DNA of 64,000 nucleotides from an uncultured Flavobacteriaceae bacterium (lineage in GTDB: Bacteria; Bacteroidota; Bacteroidia; Flavobacteriales; Flavobacteriaceae), in contig CANLRK010000003.1 of assembly GCA_947493535.1 (NCBI GenBank), positions 186,001 to 250,000 on the forward strand, given 5' to 3'. The translations under genes and the position numbers were made by a program. Shown piece after piece: positions 9,078 through 18,400 of the stretch; within the stretch, counting starts at the first letter, position 1; every line of letters starts with the position of its first letter. The notes under the pieces are model-generated. The model was given only the letters and a program-made list of their open reading frames with translations, searched no databases and had not been told where the DNA came from.

Positions 9078-9095
9078 TATTATGCGCGCATAATA
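9078..9095. promoter_or_regulatory. candidate MarR operator: 18-bp perfect palindrome
   Basis: TATTATGCGCGCATAATA is identical to its reverse complement. It lies just upstream of the -7 element, across the spacer and -33 region, where a bound dimer would block RNA polymerase. Size and symmetry suit a MarR dimer. Its GC core stands out in a very AT-rich intergenic region. I did not find a second copy by eye before the acyl-CoA synthetase gene. Confidence 0.65.
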
Positions 9096-9110
9096 AAAAA
9101 TAAATAAAAT

Positions 9111-9140
9111 AAAAAAGATCCGGGTTAAGGGATCTTTTTT
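9111..9140 (-). terminator. intrinsic terminator of the acyl-CoA synthetase gene
   Basis: Stem AAAAAAGATCC / GGATCTTTTTT with an 8-nt loop, 22 nt past the stop codon; the A-rich and T-rich flanks make it symmetric enough to act on either strand, but only the minus strand has a gene running into it. Confidence 0.8.
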
Positions 9141-9161
9141 ATTTTATGATTAATACTAGAC

Positions 9162-10940
9162 TTAGTTTTTGTCGTAAATTTTATTATATAATTCTATATA
9201 TTTTTCTTTAATTATTTTACGCTTCATTTTCATAGTAGGAGTAAGGTGTCCTGCTTCTATGCTCCATATATCTGGAGTAAGTTCAAAACGTTTTACTTGT
9301 TCCCATTTTCCGAATTTCGCGTTATGATGATTGATTTCTTTTTCTATTCTGTCAATTAGTTTTTGATTGGTAATCTGTTCCTGAGGGGTGTTTCCAATAG
9401 TGATATTGTGTTTTTTAGCCCAATCAGAAATAAATTCAAAGTTTGGTTGTACTAATGCGGCAGGCATTTTTTCACCATCTCCAATAACCATTATTTGCTC
9501 AATAAATCGAGATTGTTTGAATTGATTTTCTAGTACTTGAGGAGCTACATATTTTCCTCCTGAGGTTTTAAACATTTCTTTTTTACGGTCGGTTATTTTT
9601 AAGAAACCTTCAGTGTCAATTTCTCCAATATCACCTGTATGGAAATAACCATTTTTTAATACCTCAGCAGTTTTTTCAGGATCTTTGTAGTAACCTTGCA
9701 TAACTTGCGGTCCTTTAACAAGTATTTCACCATCATTAGCAATTTTAACTTCGGTATCGGCTAATAGTTTACCTACAGTACCTATTTTAAAACCATTTTT
9801 TCTCATATCGTTAACAGATACAACAGGCGATGTTTCTGTTAGCCCATAACCTTCCATTACTGGAATTCCAGCCGCATTAAATACCCTTGCTAAACGTGGT
9901 TGGAGTGCAGCACTTCCTGAAGCTATAGCTTTTAAATTACCACCTAGTGCTTCTTGCCATTTGCTAAAAATAAGTTTGCGAGCAATTTTTAATTTAAATT
10001 CATACCAAGCACCATTTTGCCCGTATGGTTCATACTCTAGCCCCGTTTCTACAGCCCAAAAGAAAAGTTTCTTTTTAATACCTGTTAGTTCTGCACCTTT
10101 TGCGTAAATTTTATCGTATACTTTTTCAAGTAAACGTGGTACTGCGCTCATTACGTCAGGTTTTATTTCTTTTAAGTTATCGCTGATGGTTTCTAATGAT
10201 TCTGCAAAATAAATACTTGTGCCACTGTATTGGTACATATATAATAGCATGCGCTCATAAATATGGCATACAGGTAAAAAACTTAAAGATTTTGAGTGTC
10301 CTAAATCAATAGGTAGTCTTGCAGCACTGTTTAGTGCATTGCTGACAATGTTTTTATGGCTAAGCATTACTCCTTTTGGTCTTCCTGTAGTACCAGAAGT
10401 ATATATTAAAGTAGCTAGGTCATCTGTTTTTACATCACTTTTTCGTTGTTCAACTTCATTCTGGTTACTTTCGTCTTTTCCTAATTCTAACACTTCTGTC
10501 CAGTTTTTACAAGAAGCAATTTCGTCAAAACAAAAAACCTCTTTTAAAGAAGGGACATTTTGTTTTATGGCGTTTACTTTTGTTAAAACTTCTTCACAAG
10601 AAACAAAGCAGTATTTGGCTTCAGAGTGGTTTAGTACATACTCGTAATCTTCTTCGCTTATGGTAGGGTAAATAGGTACATCTTGAGCTCCTGTTTGTAA
10701 AATACCAATATCGCATATGTTCCATTCAGTTCGGTTGGTCATAGATATTATGGCAACCTTATCATTGGCTTGTACTCCTAAACGTAGTAAACCACGACTA
10801 ATGGCATTGGCTTGATTAATATATTCTTGTGTAGAAGTGGCATTCCAAGTACCATTCTTTTTTGTAACTAAAGCTTCTTTTAGGTTGTATTTTTCCAATT
10901 GGTAATATGGAAAGTCGAATAAACGCGTAATGTTTGTCAT
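9162..10940 (-). CDS. long-chain acyl-CoA synthetase (AMP-forming)
   Basis: Activates free fatty acids to acyl-CoA using ATP, feeding the neighbouring beta-oxidation enzymes. The 592-residue protein shows the adenylate-forming family motifs: P-loop YTSGTTGRPKG at 180-190, the A5 motif EGYGLTETSP, the A7 region YFHTGDIGEIDTEGFLKITDRKKEMFKTSGGKYVAP, and a C-terminal lid. The length and the FadD15/eukaryotic ACSL-like start fit long-chain enzymes rather than acetyl-CoA synthetase. It has its own terminator and lies just upstream of the fad operon in the same direction, though the operon has its own promoter. No copy of the fad palindrome precedes it. Confidence 0.92.
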   Translation of the reverse strand: MTNITRLFDFPYYQLEKYNLKEALVTKKNGTWNATSTQEYINQANAISRGLLRLGVQANDKVAIISMTNRTEWNICDIGILQTGAQDVPIYPTISEEDYEYVLNHSEAKYCFVSCEEVLTKVNAIKQNVPSLKEVFCFDEIASCKNWTEVLELGKDESNQNEVEQRKSDVKTDDLATLIYTSGTTGRPKGVMLSHKNIVSNALNSAARLPIDLGHSKSLSFLPVCHIYERMLLYMYQYSGTSIYFAESLETISDNLKEIKPDVMSAVPRLLEKVYDKIYAKGAELTGIKKKLFFWAVETGLEYEPYGQNGAWYEFKLKIARKLIFSKWQEALGGNLKAIASGSAALQPRLARVFNAAGIPVMEGYGLTETSPVVSVNDMRKNGFKIGTVGKLLADTEVKIANDGEILVKGPQVMQGYYKDPEKTAEVLKNGYFHTGDIGEIDTEGFLKITDRKKEMFKTSGGKYVAPQVLENQFKQSRFIEQIMVIGDGEKMPAALVQPNFEFISDWAKKHNITIGNTPQEQITNQKLIDRIEKEINHHNAKFGKWEQVKRFELTPDIWSIEAGHLTPTMKMKRKIIKEKYIELYNKIYDKN

Positions 10941-11010
10941 AAATTTAATATCTGGTTGGTAGTACTTCGCAAAATAGAAAAAAGCAACGGATATTTCAAA
11001 TTAATGCAAG

Positions 11011-11047
11011 AAAAAGCCTCTTGACAGGTATAAGTAGTTAAGAGGCT
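11011..11047 (-). terminator. intrinsic terminator downstream of the GNAT gene
   Basis: Inverted repeat AGCCTCTT (11015-11022) / AAGAGGCT (11040-11047), 17-nt loop, followed on the minus strand by TTTTTCTT. It is the first hairpin with a T-tract after the acetyltransferase stop, about 107 nt away. Confidence 0.65.
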
Positions 11048-11154
11048 AATATAAACTAGTGTTTTGTGAGATTCTTGTTTTTTGTTAAGCTATTTAAATA
11101 AAGTAAATTTTATTAACTCAGTATTTCTGGTTTGTTGTTATTTTCTTCATGTCT

Positions 11155-11649
11155 TTACGTAAAATTATATTCAAAAACATAATCATCCATTACAAAACCA
11201 TTGCCGATGTCAAAATCTTCTTCAGCTATTATTTTGAAACCATAATTTTGATAAGCTCTTATTCCTTTTTTGTTCCCTCTATTTACCGTAAGATAAACTG
11301 ATTTACAATTATTCGTTTTTGCGTAATTTACAACACGGTTCAATGAAGCTTTTCCCAGCCCCAATCCTTGGGCTGAGTTTTTTAAATAAATTTTACTTAA
11401 AAAAACACGTTTATCTTCTTTTATGTGGTAAGATAAATAGCCAACAATTTGGTTATTATACTCAATAAACTCCCAAATATAATCTTCTTCTAAATCTTCC
11501 TGAATTCGTTTTGGACTATACATTAGCTTGAGCATATAATCTATTTGGTCTTGAGAAATCATATCATGGTAGTTATCGTTCCAGATTTCTGAAGCAAGTT
11601 GGTGTACAAAACTTAAATCATGTAGTGTTATAGTGCGAAAATTAATCAT
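11155..11649 (-). CDS. GNAT-family N-acetyltransferase
   Basis: Single-domain acetyltransferase of 164 residues that would transfer an acetyl group from acetyl-CoA to an amine. The acetyl-CoA binding region is visible in LSKIYLKNSAQGLGLGKASLNRVVNYAK (the Q-G-L-G-L-G-K loop), followed by the strand SVYLTVNRGNKKGIRAYQNYGFKII and an acidic C-terminal strand. The overall pattern resembles the spermidine/protein acetyltransferase branch, but the substrate cannot be inferred. The next gene upstream on the same strand (11704-13827) encodes a surface protein and is probably not functionally related. Confidence 0.88.
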   Translation of the reverse strand: MINFRTITLHDLSFVHQLASEIWNDNYHDMISQDQIDYMLKLMYSPKRIQEDLEEDYIWEFIEYNNQIVGYLSYHIKEDKRVFLSKIYLKNSAQGLGLGKASLNRVVNYAKTNNCKSVYLTVNRGNKKGIRAYQNYGFKIIAEEDFDIGNGFVMDDYVFEYNFT

Positions 11650-11703
11650 TTCTGAAATTGGGGAAAATGTGGTTTATAAGTTTATAAAAATACCACTGCT
11701 AAA

Positions 11704-13827
11704 CTAGTTGTTAAGTGTGCTTATTTTAGTTTCTAAAGCTTTAATTTTTTCGTTTTGTAATTGTATTAATTCTTGCTGTTCTTGCGTAGCTTTTATAAGT
11801 ACAGGTATGAGTTGTAAATATTTCATTCCCATACGCTCCATTTCTATTTTAGTAAATTGAGTAGGGTTATTTTCATCTAAAGCTTTGTGGTCGTGTGTTT
11901 TTACGGCTTCAGGCACTAATTTTAGTACATCTTGTGCTATTAATCCTAATTTTGTTTCATGAAAAGGATCCTTTTTTAAGGTATAGGAAACGGTGCGCAT
12001 TTGTAAAATTTCGTCTAAACCATAATTTAAGTTTTTAATATTGTTTTTCTCTCTTTCATCAGAAACATTTACAAAATTATCAGCAAAAACATCATCCCAA
12101 GCGTTTGCAGTAGTACTAACTCCTAAATCGTTTAAAATATGGGCGGTTGGTGAAAAATTGTTATTAATCATTGTGCTAGTTGGTGCATCTAATAAGTATT
12201 CTATGGAACCAATACCTACAGCAGAACCATCTGTCGCTCCATTATCAAAATCAGCTAAATAGTTTACTGTTGTTCCGGCAATTGCGTTTCCATTTTGAAA
12301 ATCACTACCAATATTATTTGTTCCAAAGCGAACAATATTTTCATTGGAATCTAGTAAAAACATGTTAGCATTGGTATTAGATTCTATTCTGAAATCATGG
12401 TCAGCTGTTCCAGTTTCATTAAATATTAAATTACCATCCCAATACCCATTACCAACAAAATAACCTGCCCAGCCAGTAGTGTGTGTATTGCTACCATAAA
12501 CAGCTCTGTTGTTATCACCATAGGCACTAAAGTATCCTCCATAATGCGTTCCTGTACCAGCACTACCAACGTAGCCATAAACTCCATATAAAGTACTAGT
12601 ATTAGAAGCGGAAGAATTAATATAATTATAGCTACCTCTTAAAGTTCCTTCATTACTGGTAATACGGTTGTAGGTTCCGTATTTAGTACTGTTAGAGTTA
12701 TTTAAAATATGAGTGTAATTACCATAAATTGCTCCTATGTTTGTTCCGGTAAAATAGTTGTAAGTACCATATTTTGTTCCTGGAATATCTGAAAACTCAT
12801 TACGTACACCATATTTTACACCAGTTCCTGTGTTTTCGAAATGATTATATACTGCATAGGAAGCTCCATTACCTGTACCGTACATTCGGTTGTAATCACC
12901 GTACATTGCACTGCTATAGGTGGCACTAGAATTCATGTTCTTATATTCACCATAACTAGTTCCAGAGCTATAATCAACTTGCGTGTATTCTCCGTAAATT
13001 GTTGAAGCATTCATAGAATTTGATACATTCATGAGATTATATGAAGCATAGTTATTTGTGCTTACTCCAGTACCTGCTAGATTTAAGTAATTGTAACTTG
13101 CTCTGTGGTTTCCGGTCCCATACGCACTTAAGTAATTGTAGGCTCCGTATGCTGTGGCATTTGATGCAGAATTCATGTAGGTTAAGTTGTAAATACCGTA
13201 ATGCGCACCAGTTCCTTCACTATTTATGTTACTATATATTCCGTATTTGTTAGAATTTGTTGAGGTGTTATTTCTATTATAGATGCCGTAGGTAGTACCA
13301 GCGTCTGTACCATCATGATGATTGTATATTCCGTAATTGGTAGTGCTATCGGTATTAGGTATGCTAGTGTAAAGTCTTGCAATATTACTTGTTGTGCCTA
13401 TGCCTACATTACCATTGGTGTTAATGCGCATGTTTTCAGTATTGTTGGTTCTGAAAACTAAGTCTTGTGTATCGGTAGTACCCAGAAAGTTTGTTGTAGG
13501 GTTGGTTCCTGAGTTCCCTGTAATAGACCATGCGTTTCCTGAAACAATTAATTGTGTCCATTGTACACCATTCCAATAATAAAATCCCTCGCCGTTTCCT
13601 CCAGCTATTGTAGGGTTGGTATTGTATACTAACAATCCCGTAGCGGGTGAGGTAATTGGTGTGGCTAGGTTAATATCATTTAATGCTATTCTTGGAGTTA
13701 GTATCCCTTTGTCAGTTGAGGTAATATCTAAAACAGATGATGGGTGAGGTATTGTGGTTCCGATACCTACTTGAGCGTTTGTAAATGTACTTATTAAAAG
13801 AAATGCTAATAGTTTGAAATGCCTCAT
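11704..13827 (-). CDS. secreted repeat protein with C-terminal S74-type intramolecular chaperone domain
   Basis: Exported protein of 707 residues. A signal peptide (MRHFKLLAFLLISTFTNA) precedes QVGIGTTIP and a stretch of the form SSVLDITSTDKGILTPRI, common on Flavobacteriaceae surface proteins. Residues about 160-480 hold some 15 degenerate repeats of about 18-24 residues with core YGxYN (YGIYN, YGAYN, YGEY, YGDYN, YGTYN), rich in Asn, Gly, Ser, Thr and Tyr. The C-terminal 120 residues carry VSDEREKNNIKNLNYGLDEIL and LGLIAQDVLKLVPEAV, the S74 chaperone/auto-cleavage domain known from phage tailspikes, and end in a coiled coil. No T9SS sorting domain is present. The repeats probably form an elongated beta-rich trimer; this is inference. 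The ligand is unknown. Confidence 0.85.
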   Translation of the reverse strand: MRHFKLLAFLLISTFTNAQVGIGTTIPHPSSVLDITSTDKGILTPRIALNDINLATPITSPATGLLVYNTNPTIAGGNGEGFYYWNGVQWTQLIVSGNAWSITGNSGTNPTTNFLGTTDTQDLVFRTNNTENMRINTNGNVGIGTTSNIARLYTSIPNTDSTTNYGIYNHHDGTDAGTTYGIYNRNNTSTNSNKYGIYSNINSEGTGAHYGIYNLTYMNSASNATAYGAYNYLSAYGTGNHRASYNYLNLAGTGVSTNNYASYNLMNVSNSMNASTIYGEYTQVDYSSGTSYGEYKNMNSSATYSSAMYGDYNRMYGTGNGASYAVYNHFENTGTGVKYGVRNEFSDIPGTKYGTYNYFTGTNIGAIYGNYTHILNNSNSTKYGTYNRITSNEGTLRGSYNYINSSASNTSTLYGVYGYVGSAGTGTHYGGYFSAYGDNNRAVYGSNTHTTGWAGYFVGNGYWDGNLIFNETGTADHDFRIESNTNANMFLLDSNENIVRFGTNNIGSDFQNGNAIAGTTVNYLADFDNGATDGSAVGIGSIEYLLDAPTSTMINNNFSPTAHILNDLGVSTTANAWDDVFADNFVNVSDEREKNNIKNLNYGLDEILQMRTVSYTLKKDPFHETKLGLIAQDVLKLVPEAVKTHDHKALDENNPTQFTKIEMERMGMKYLQLIPVLIKATQEQQELIQLQNEKIKALETKISTLNN

Positions 13828-13916
13828 GATAATATGATTGGTTTTTATAGTACAAAAATAAAGGTAGTAGTTATAAAAATAAAATTAGTTATTTCTTATG
13901 TTATGTAACTATAAAT

Positions 13917-13945
13917 AAAGCGCTTATAGAACATATAAGCGCTTT
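13917..13945 (-). terminator. hairpin terminator between the two S74-domain genes
   Basis: Perfect 12-bp stem (13917-13928 with 13934-13945) with loop GAACA, 27 nt after the stop of the upstream minus-strand gene. The following T-tract is poor (ATTTATAG), so termination may be partial and the two paralogues could still share some transcription. Confidence 0.6.
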
Positions 13946-13971
13946 AAATAATTGTTAAAAAGAAACGATTA

Positions 13972-15249
13972 TTAGTTTAAATTTTTAACTTCTTTTTTTA
14001 AGGTTTCTATTTGTAATTGTTGTTCTTGTATGGCTTTTACGAGTACAGGTATTAATGACTGATAGTTTACTGCATACCTGTCTAACTCTACTTTGGTATA
14101 TACTCCTGGTTTAGATTCGTCTAACTGCTTGTAATCGTGTGTTTTTACAGATTCAGGAATTAGTTCTAAAATTTGCTGTGCTTTCAACCCTAATTTTTGA
14201 TCTTTAAAAGGGTCGTCTTTTAAGGTGTATGTTATGGCGTCAAGATTCAGAATTTCATTTAGACCATAATCAATTGTTTTAATATTATCTTTTAATCTTA
14301 CATCAGAAGGTATCCAATAATCATCTGCATATACATCATCCCAATAGTTTTCCCAACCTAAATCGTTAAGTAAATTAGCATCTGGTGATAAGTCGTCACT
14401 AATAAAAAGCTCGTTAGATCCATCTACCAAATATTCTATAGAACCTAAACCAAGTGTTGATCCGTCTACAGTTCCATGGTCAAAATCGGCTACATAATCT
14501 ACTGTGATTGTAGTTCCGGTTCTCCATAGGTTAATTGTAGTTCCATTAGCCATTAAGCTACCTGTAGCACTACCACAACGTACTACATCAATATCAGCAT
14601 CTACAATTAATGTTGGATTGTCAACAATTAAGTCTCCATTATTATCATTTTGTAGGTAAAGAGGAGTGCTTGTGTTGGTAATAATTTCATTACCATCTAT
14701 GCGTAATGAATTTCCTATTTCTAAAACACCAGTATTTGTAGTTCCACTGGCATCATTGGTCCAAGGCATTTCTACACGACCATCATCATAAACTTTAAAT
14801 CGGTCAACACCATTATCTTGAATAGCAAAATCCCCTGTGCTATTAAGGTTAAAGTCAATATTGTATGAGTCTTGTGTTACTGTGGTGTTTTCAATAAGAA
14901 CACCACCTAGTCTTACTGCATCATTTGTAGCTAAGTAAAGTCCGTTTTCTGCAGTAATATTTTTACTGTTTAGTTTTACCCATTGGGTGCTATCCCAGTA
15001 ATAGAATCCAGTTCCATCACCATCAACTACTGTTGCATTGGTGTTGTACACGAGTAAACCTGTAGCTGGAGTAGTAACAGGTGTAGCTAATGAGGTGTTA
15101 CTCAACGAAATTCTAGGAGTTAAAATACCTTTGTTTGTTGAAGTTACATCTAAAATAGACGATAAATCGGGTGTTGTTGTGCCAATACCTACTTGACCAT
15201 AGGTATACACACAGCATAGCAATAATGCTAGTGTTTTTAAGATTTTCAT
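13972..15249 (-). CDS. secreted protein with C-terminal S74-type intramolecular chaperone domain (paralogue of its downstream neighbour)
   Basis: Start placed at the Met opening MKILKTLALLLCCVYTYG, a good signal peptide; nine further in-frame codons upstream are poorly hydrophobic. The mature protein begins QVGIGTTTPDLSSILDVTSTNKG, nearly the same as the neighbour at 11704-13827. The middle (about residues 110-300) lacks YGxYN repeats and instead has beta-rich sequence (YVADFDHGTVDGSTLGLGSIEYLVDG) also found in the paralogue. The S74 region reads PSDVRLKDNIKTIDYGLNEIL then LGLKAQQILELIPESV, with the conserved Ser-Asp at the expected self-cleavage site, then a coiled coil. Surface protein of unknown ligand; 425 residues. 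Confidence 0.83.
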   Translation of the reverse strand: MKILKTLALLLCCVYTYGQVGIGTTTPDLSSILDVTSTNKGILTPRISLSNTSLATPVTTPATGLLVYNTNATVVDGDGTGFYYWDSTQWVKLNSKNITAENGLYLATNDAVRLGGVLIENTTVTQDSYNIDFNLNSTGDFAIQDNGVDRFKVYDDGRVEMPWTNDASGTTNTGVLEIGNSLRIDGNEIITNTSTPLYLQNDNNGDLIVDNPTLIVDADIDVVRCGSATGSLMANGTTINLWRTGTTITVDYVADFDHGTVDGSTLGLGSIEYLVDGSNELFISDDLSPDANLLNDLGWENYWDDVYADDYWIPSDVRLKDNIKTIDYGLNEILNLDAITYTLKDDPFKDQKLGLKAQQILELIPESVKTHDYKQLDESKPGVYTKVELDRYAVNYQSLIPVLVKAIQEQQLQIETLKKEVKNLN

Positions 15250-15355
15250 TTTATTTCGGGTTAGTTTAATTGCCACAAAAATAGAATGTTATCTTTTATA
15301 ACAAAAAAAAATAATAAAAAATTATTAACAGATGTTAATATGGTAATTTTGGTGT

Positions 15356-15398
15356 AAAAAAAACTCCTTGTTGTAAAAAGAAAAACAAGGAGTTTTTT
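15356..15398 (-). terminator. intrinsic terminator of purL
   Basis: Strong stem around ACTCCTTGTT / AACAAGGAGT with A- and T-rich flanks, about 20 nt past the purL stop; on the minus strand it is followed by TTTTTTTTACACC. Confidence 0.85.
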
Positions 15399-15416
15399 AT
15401 GTAGAAAATCTACTAG

Positions 15417-18400
15417 TTAGTTTTTCTCAATCCATTTTCTAGCGTTGACAAAAGCTTCTAACCAAGGAGAAACTTCGTCTTGTCTTCCATCTATATAATG
15501 AGCCCAATTCCATTGAAAAATAGAACGTTCAATGTGAGGCATTGTTACTAAATGACGACCATCTTTAGAACTCATCATGGCTACATTATAGTCTGAACCG
15601 TTAGGGTTGGCTGGGTAACCTTCATAACCATATTTAGCAGCTATTTCATAGTTGGCTTCATCTTCTGGTAAGTTAAATTTACCTTCTCCGTGAGAAATCC
15701 AAACTCCTAATTTTGTTCCAGCTAAAGAGTTTAACATCACCGAGTTGTTTTCTTGAATGGTCACTGAGGTAAAGTTGCTCTCGTGTTTTTGAGAGTCGTT
15801 ATGGATTAATTTTCCATGTACTTCATGATCTGGGTTAATTAAATCTAACTCCATCCATAATTGTGCTCCGTTACAAATACCTACCGATAGCGTGTCTTTT
15901 CTTGCAAAGAAATTTTTTAGTGCTGTATTTGCTTTTTCGTTGTATTTAAATGCTCCAGCCCATCCTTTAGCAGAACCTAAAACATCTGAGTTAGAGAATC
16001 CTCCAACTGCACCAATAAACTGAATGTCTTCTAAAGTTTCACGACCAGATATTAAATCAGTCATATGAACATCCTTTACATCAAAACCAGCTAAATACAT
16101 AGCGTTAGCCATTTCTCTTTCTGAGTTTGATCCTTTTTCACGAATAATAGCAGCCTTTGGTCTATCTCCTTTAGGAGTACCAATAGCATCAGCTAATTTA
16201 CCAGTGAAATGAGTAGGGAAGGTGTAATCTAAAGCTTGATATTTATAGTTTATAAAACGTTCTTCAGCTTTATTATTAGCACATTGTTTCGCATCTAATA
16301 AAGCTGATGTTCTAAACCAAGTGTCACGTAATTCAGAAATATTAAAATTGAAAGCTTCTGTATGGTTAATAATAGTTACTTCGTTTGTATTGGTTACTTC
16401 ACCAATATTGAAGAATTCTACACTGTTATGAGTCAATACTTCTTCTATACTAGAATCAGCTTGTAAAACAATACCGTTATTTTCAGCAAATAATACTTTG
16501 ATTGAATCTGTTTCTCCTAATTTAGTTAAGTCTAGATTAGCTCCTATATTGTTTGATGCAAAACATAACTCTAATAATGTAGTAATTAAACCACCTGAAG
16601 CAACATCATGTCCCGCAACAATTTTATTATCTCTTATTAAGTTTTGTATAGTGTTAAATGCTGTTTTAAATTTAGCAGCATCTTTAATCGTAGATGTTTC
16701 ATTTCCTATTTTGTTGACTACTTGAGCAAATGAAGATCCACCTAACTTAAAATTATCTTGAGATAAGTTAATATAATAAACGCTTCCTTTACCTGCTTTA
16801 AAAACAGGCTCAACTACTTTGTTAATATCGTTACAGTTAGCAGCAGCAGAAATAACAACAGTACCAGGGGAAATTACTTCTTCGTTAGGGTACTTTTGTT
16901 TCATTGATAAAGAATCTTTACCGGTAGGAACATTAATACCTAATTCTATAGCAAAATCTGAAATACCTTTTACTGCTTTATATAAACGAGCATCTTCACC
17001 TTCATTTTTACATGGCCACATCCAGTTAGCTGAAAGTGAAACTGATTGTAATCCGTTTTTTAAAGGAGCCCATATAATGTTAGATAATGATTCGGCAATG
17101 GCATTTCTACTACCCGCTACAGGATCAATTAATGCACTAATAGGAGCGTGACCTATAGAAGTTGCGATTCCTTCAGTAGATTTATAATCTAAAGCCATTA
17201 CACCAACGTTGTTTAATGGTAATTGTAATGGTCCGGTACATTGTTGTTTAGCAACTCTACCACCTACACATCTATCTACTTTGTTAGTTAACCAATCTTT
17301 ACAAGCAACAGCTTCTAATTGTAGCACTTGCTCTAAATATTCGTTGATGTTTTTTACATCGTAGTTTAATTCATCATAGTTTCTAGTAACAGATGAATCG
17401 GTCATGATGGTTTTAGGAGAACTACCAAACATATCTGATAATTCTAAATCCATTGGCTTTTCACCGTTTGTAGCCGATTCAAAAGTAAAGCGGTCATCGT
17501 TAGTAACATCACCAACTTCGTACATAGGGGAACGCTCTCTTTCTGCTATACGTTGTAAAGTATCTATATTATCTTTACTAATAACTAACCCCATACGTTC
17601 TTGAGACTCGTTACCTATGATTTCTTTAGCTGATAAAGTAGGGTCACCAACAGGTAATTTATCCAAATCTATTTTACCTCCAGTTTCTTCTACTAATTCT
17701 GAAAGACAGTTCAAGTGTCCACCAGCACCGTGATCGTGAATAGAAACAATAGTGTTTATATCACTTTCTACCATTCCTCTTACAGCATTGGCAGCACGTT
17801 TTTGCATTTCTGGGTTAGAACGTTGAATAGCATTTAACTCAATTCCTGAGTTAAATTCTCCAGTATCTGCAGAAGATACTGCAGCACCACCCATTCCAAT
17901 TCGGTAGTTTTCACCACCTAAGATTACTATTTTGTCTCCATTTTCTGGAGTATCTTTTAATGCTTGTTCTGCCTTGCCATAACCAATACCTCCGGCTTGC
18001 ATAATCACTTTATCAAAACCTAATTTTCGGGCATCTTCTTCGTGTTCAAAAGTTAATACAGAACCAGTAATTAATGGTTGCCCAAATTTATTTCCAAAAT
18101 CAGAGGCCCCATTGGACGCTTTAATTAAGATATCCATTGGAGTTTGGTATAACCATTTACGCTCGTCCATTGCTTGTTCCCAAGGTCTGTTTTCTTCTAA
18201 ACGAGAGTAAGATGTCATATAAACAGCTGTTCCAGCTAAAGGTAAAGATCCTTTTCCTCCAGCTAAACGATCTCTAATTTCTCCTCCAGATCCTGTAGCA
18301 GCACCATTAAATGGCTCTACAGTAGTAGGGAAGTTATGTGTTTCTGCTTTTAATGAGATTACCGATTCGAATTCTTTTTCTTCGTAATAATCTGGTTTAT

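Noticed and set aside
12500-13350. Internal DNA repeats resembling a CRISPR or tandem array
   Set aside because: The periodicity is of protein level (YGxYN units) with diverged codons and spacing of varied length; no identical direct repeats with unique spacers.
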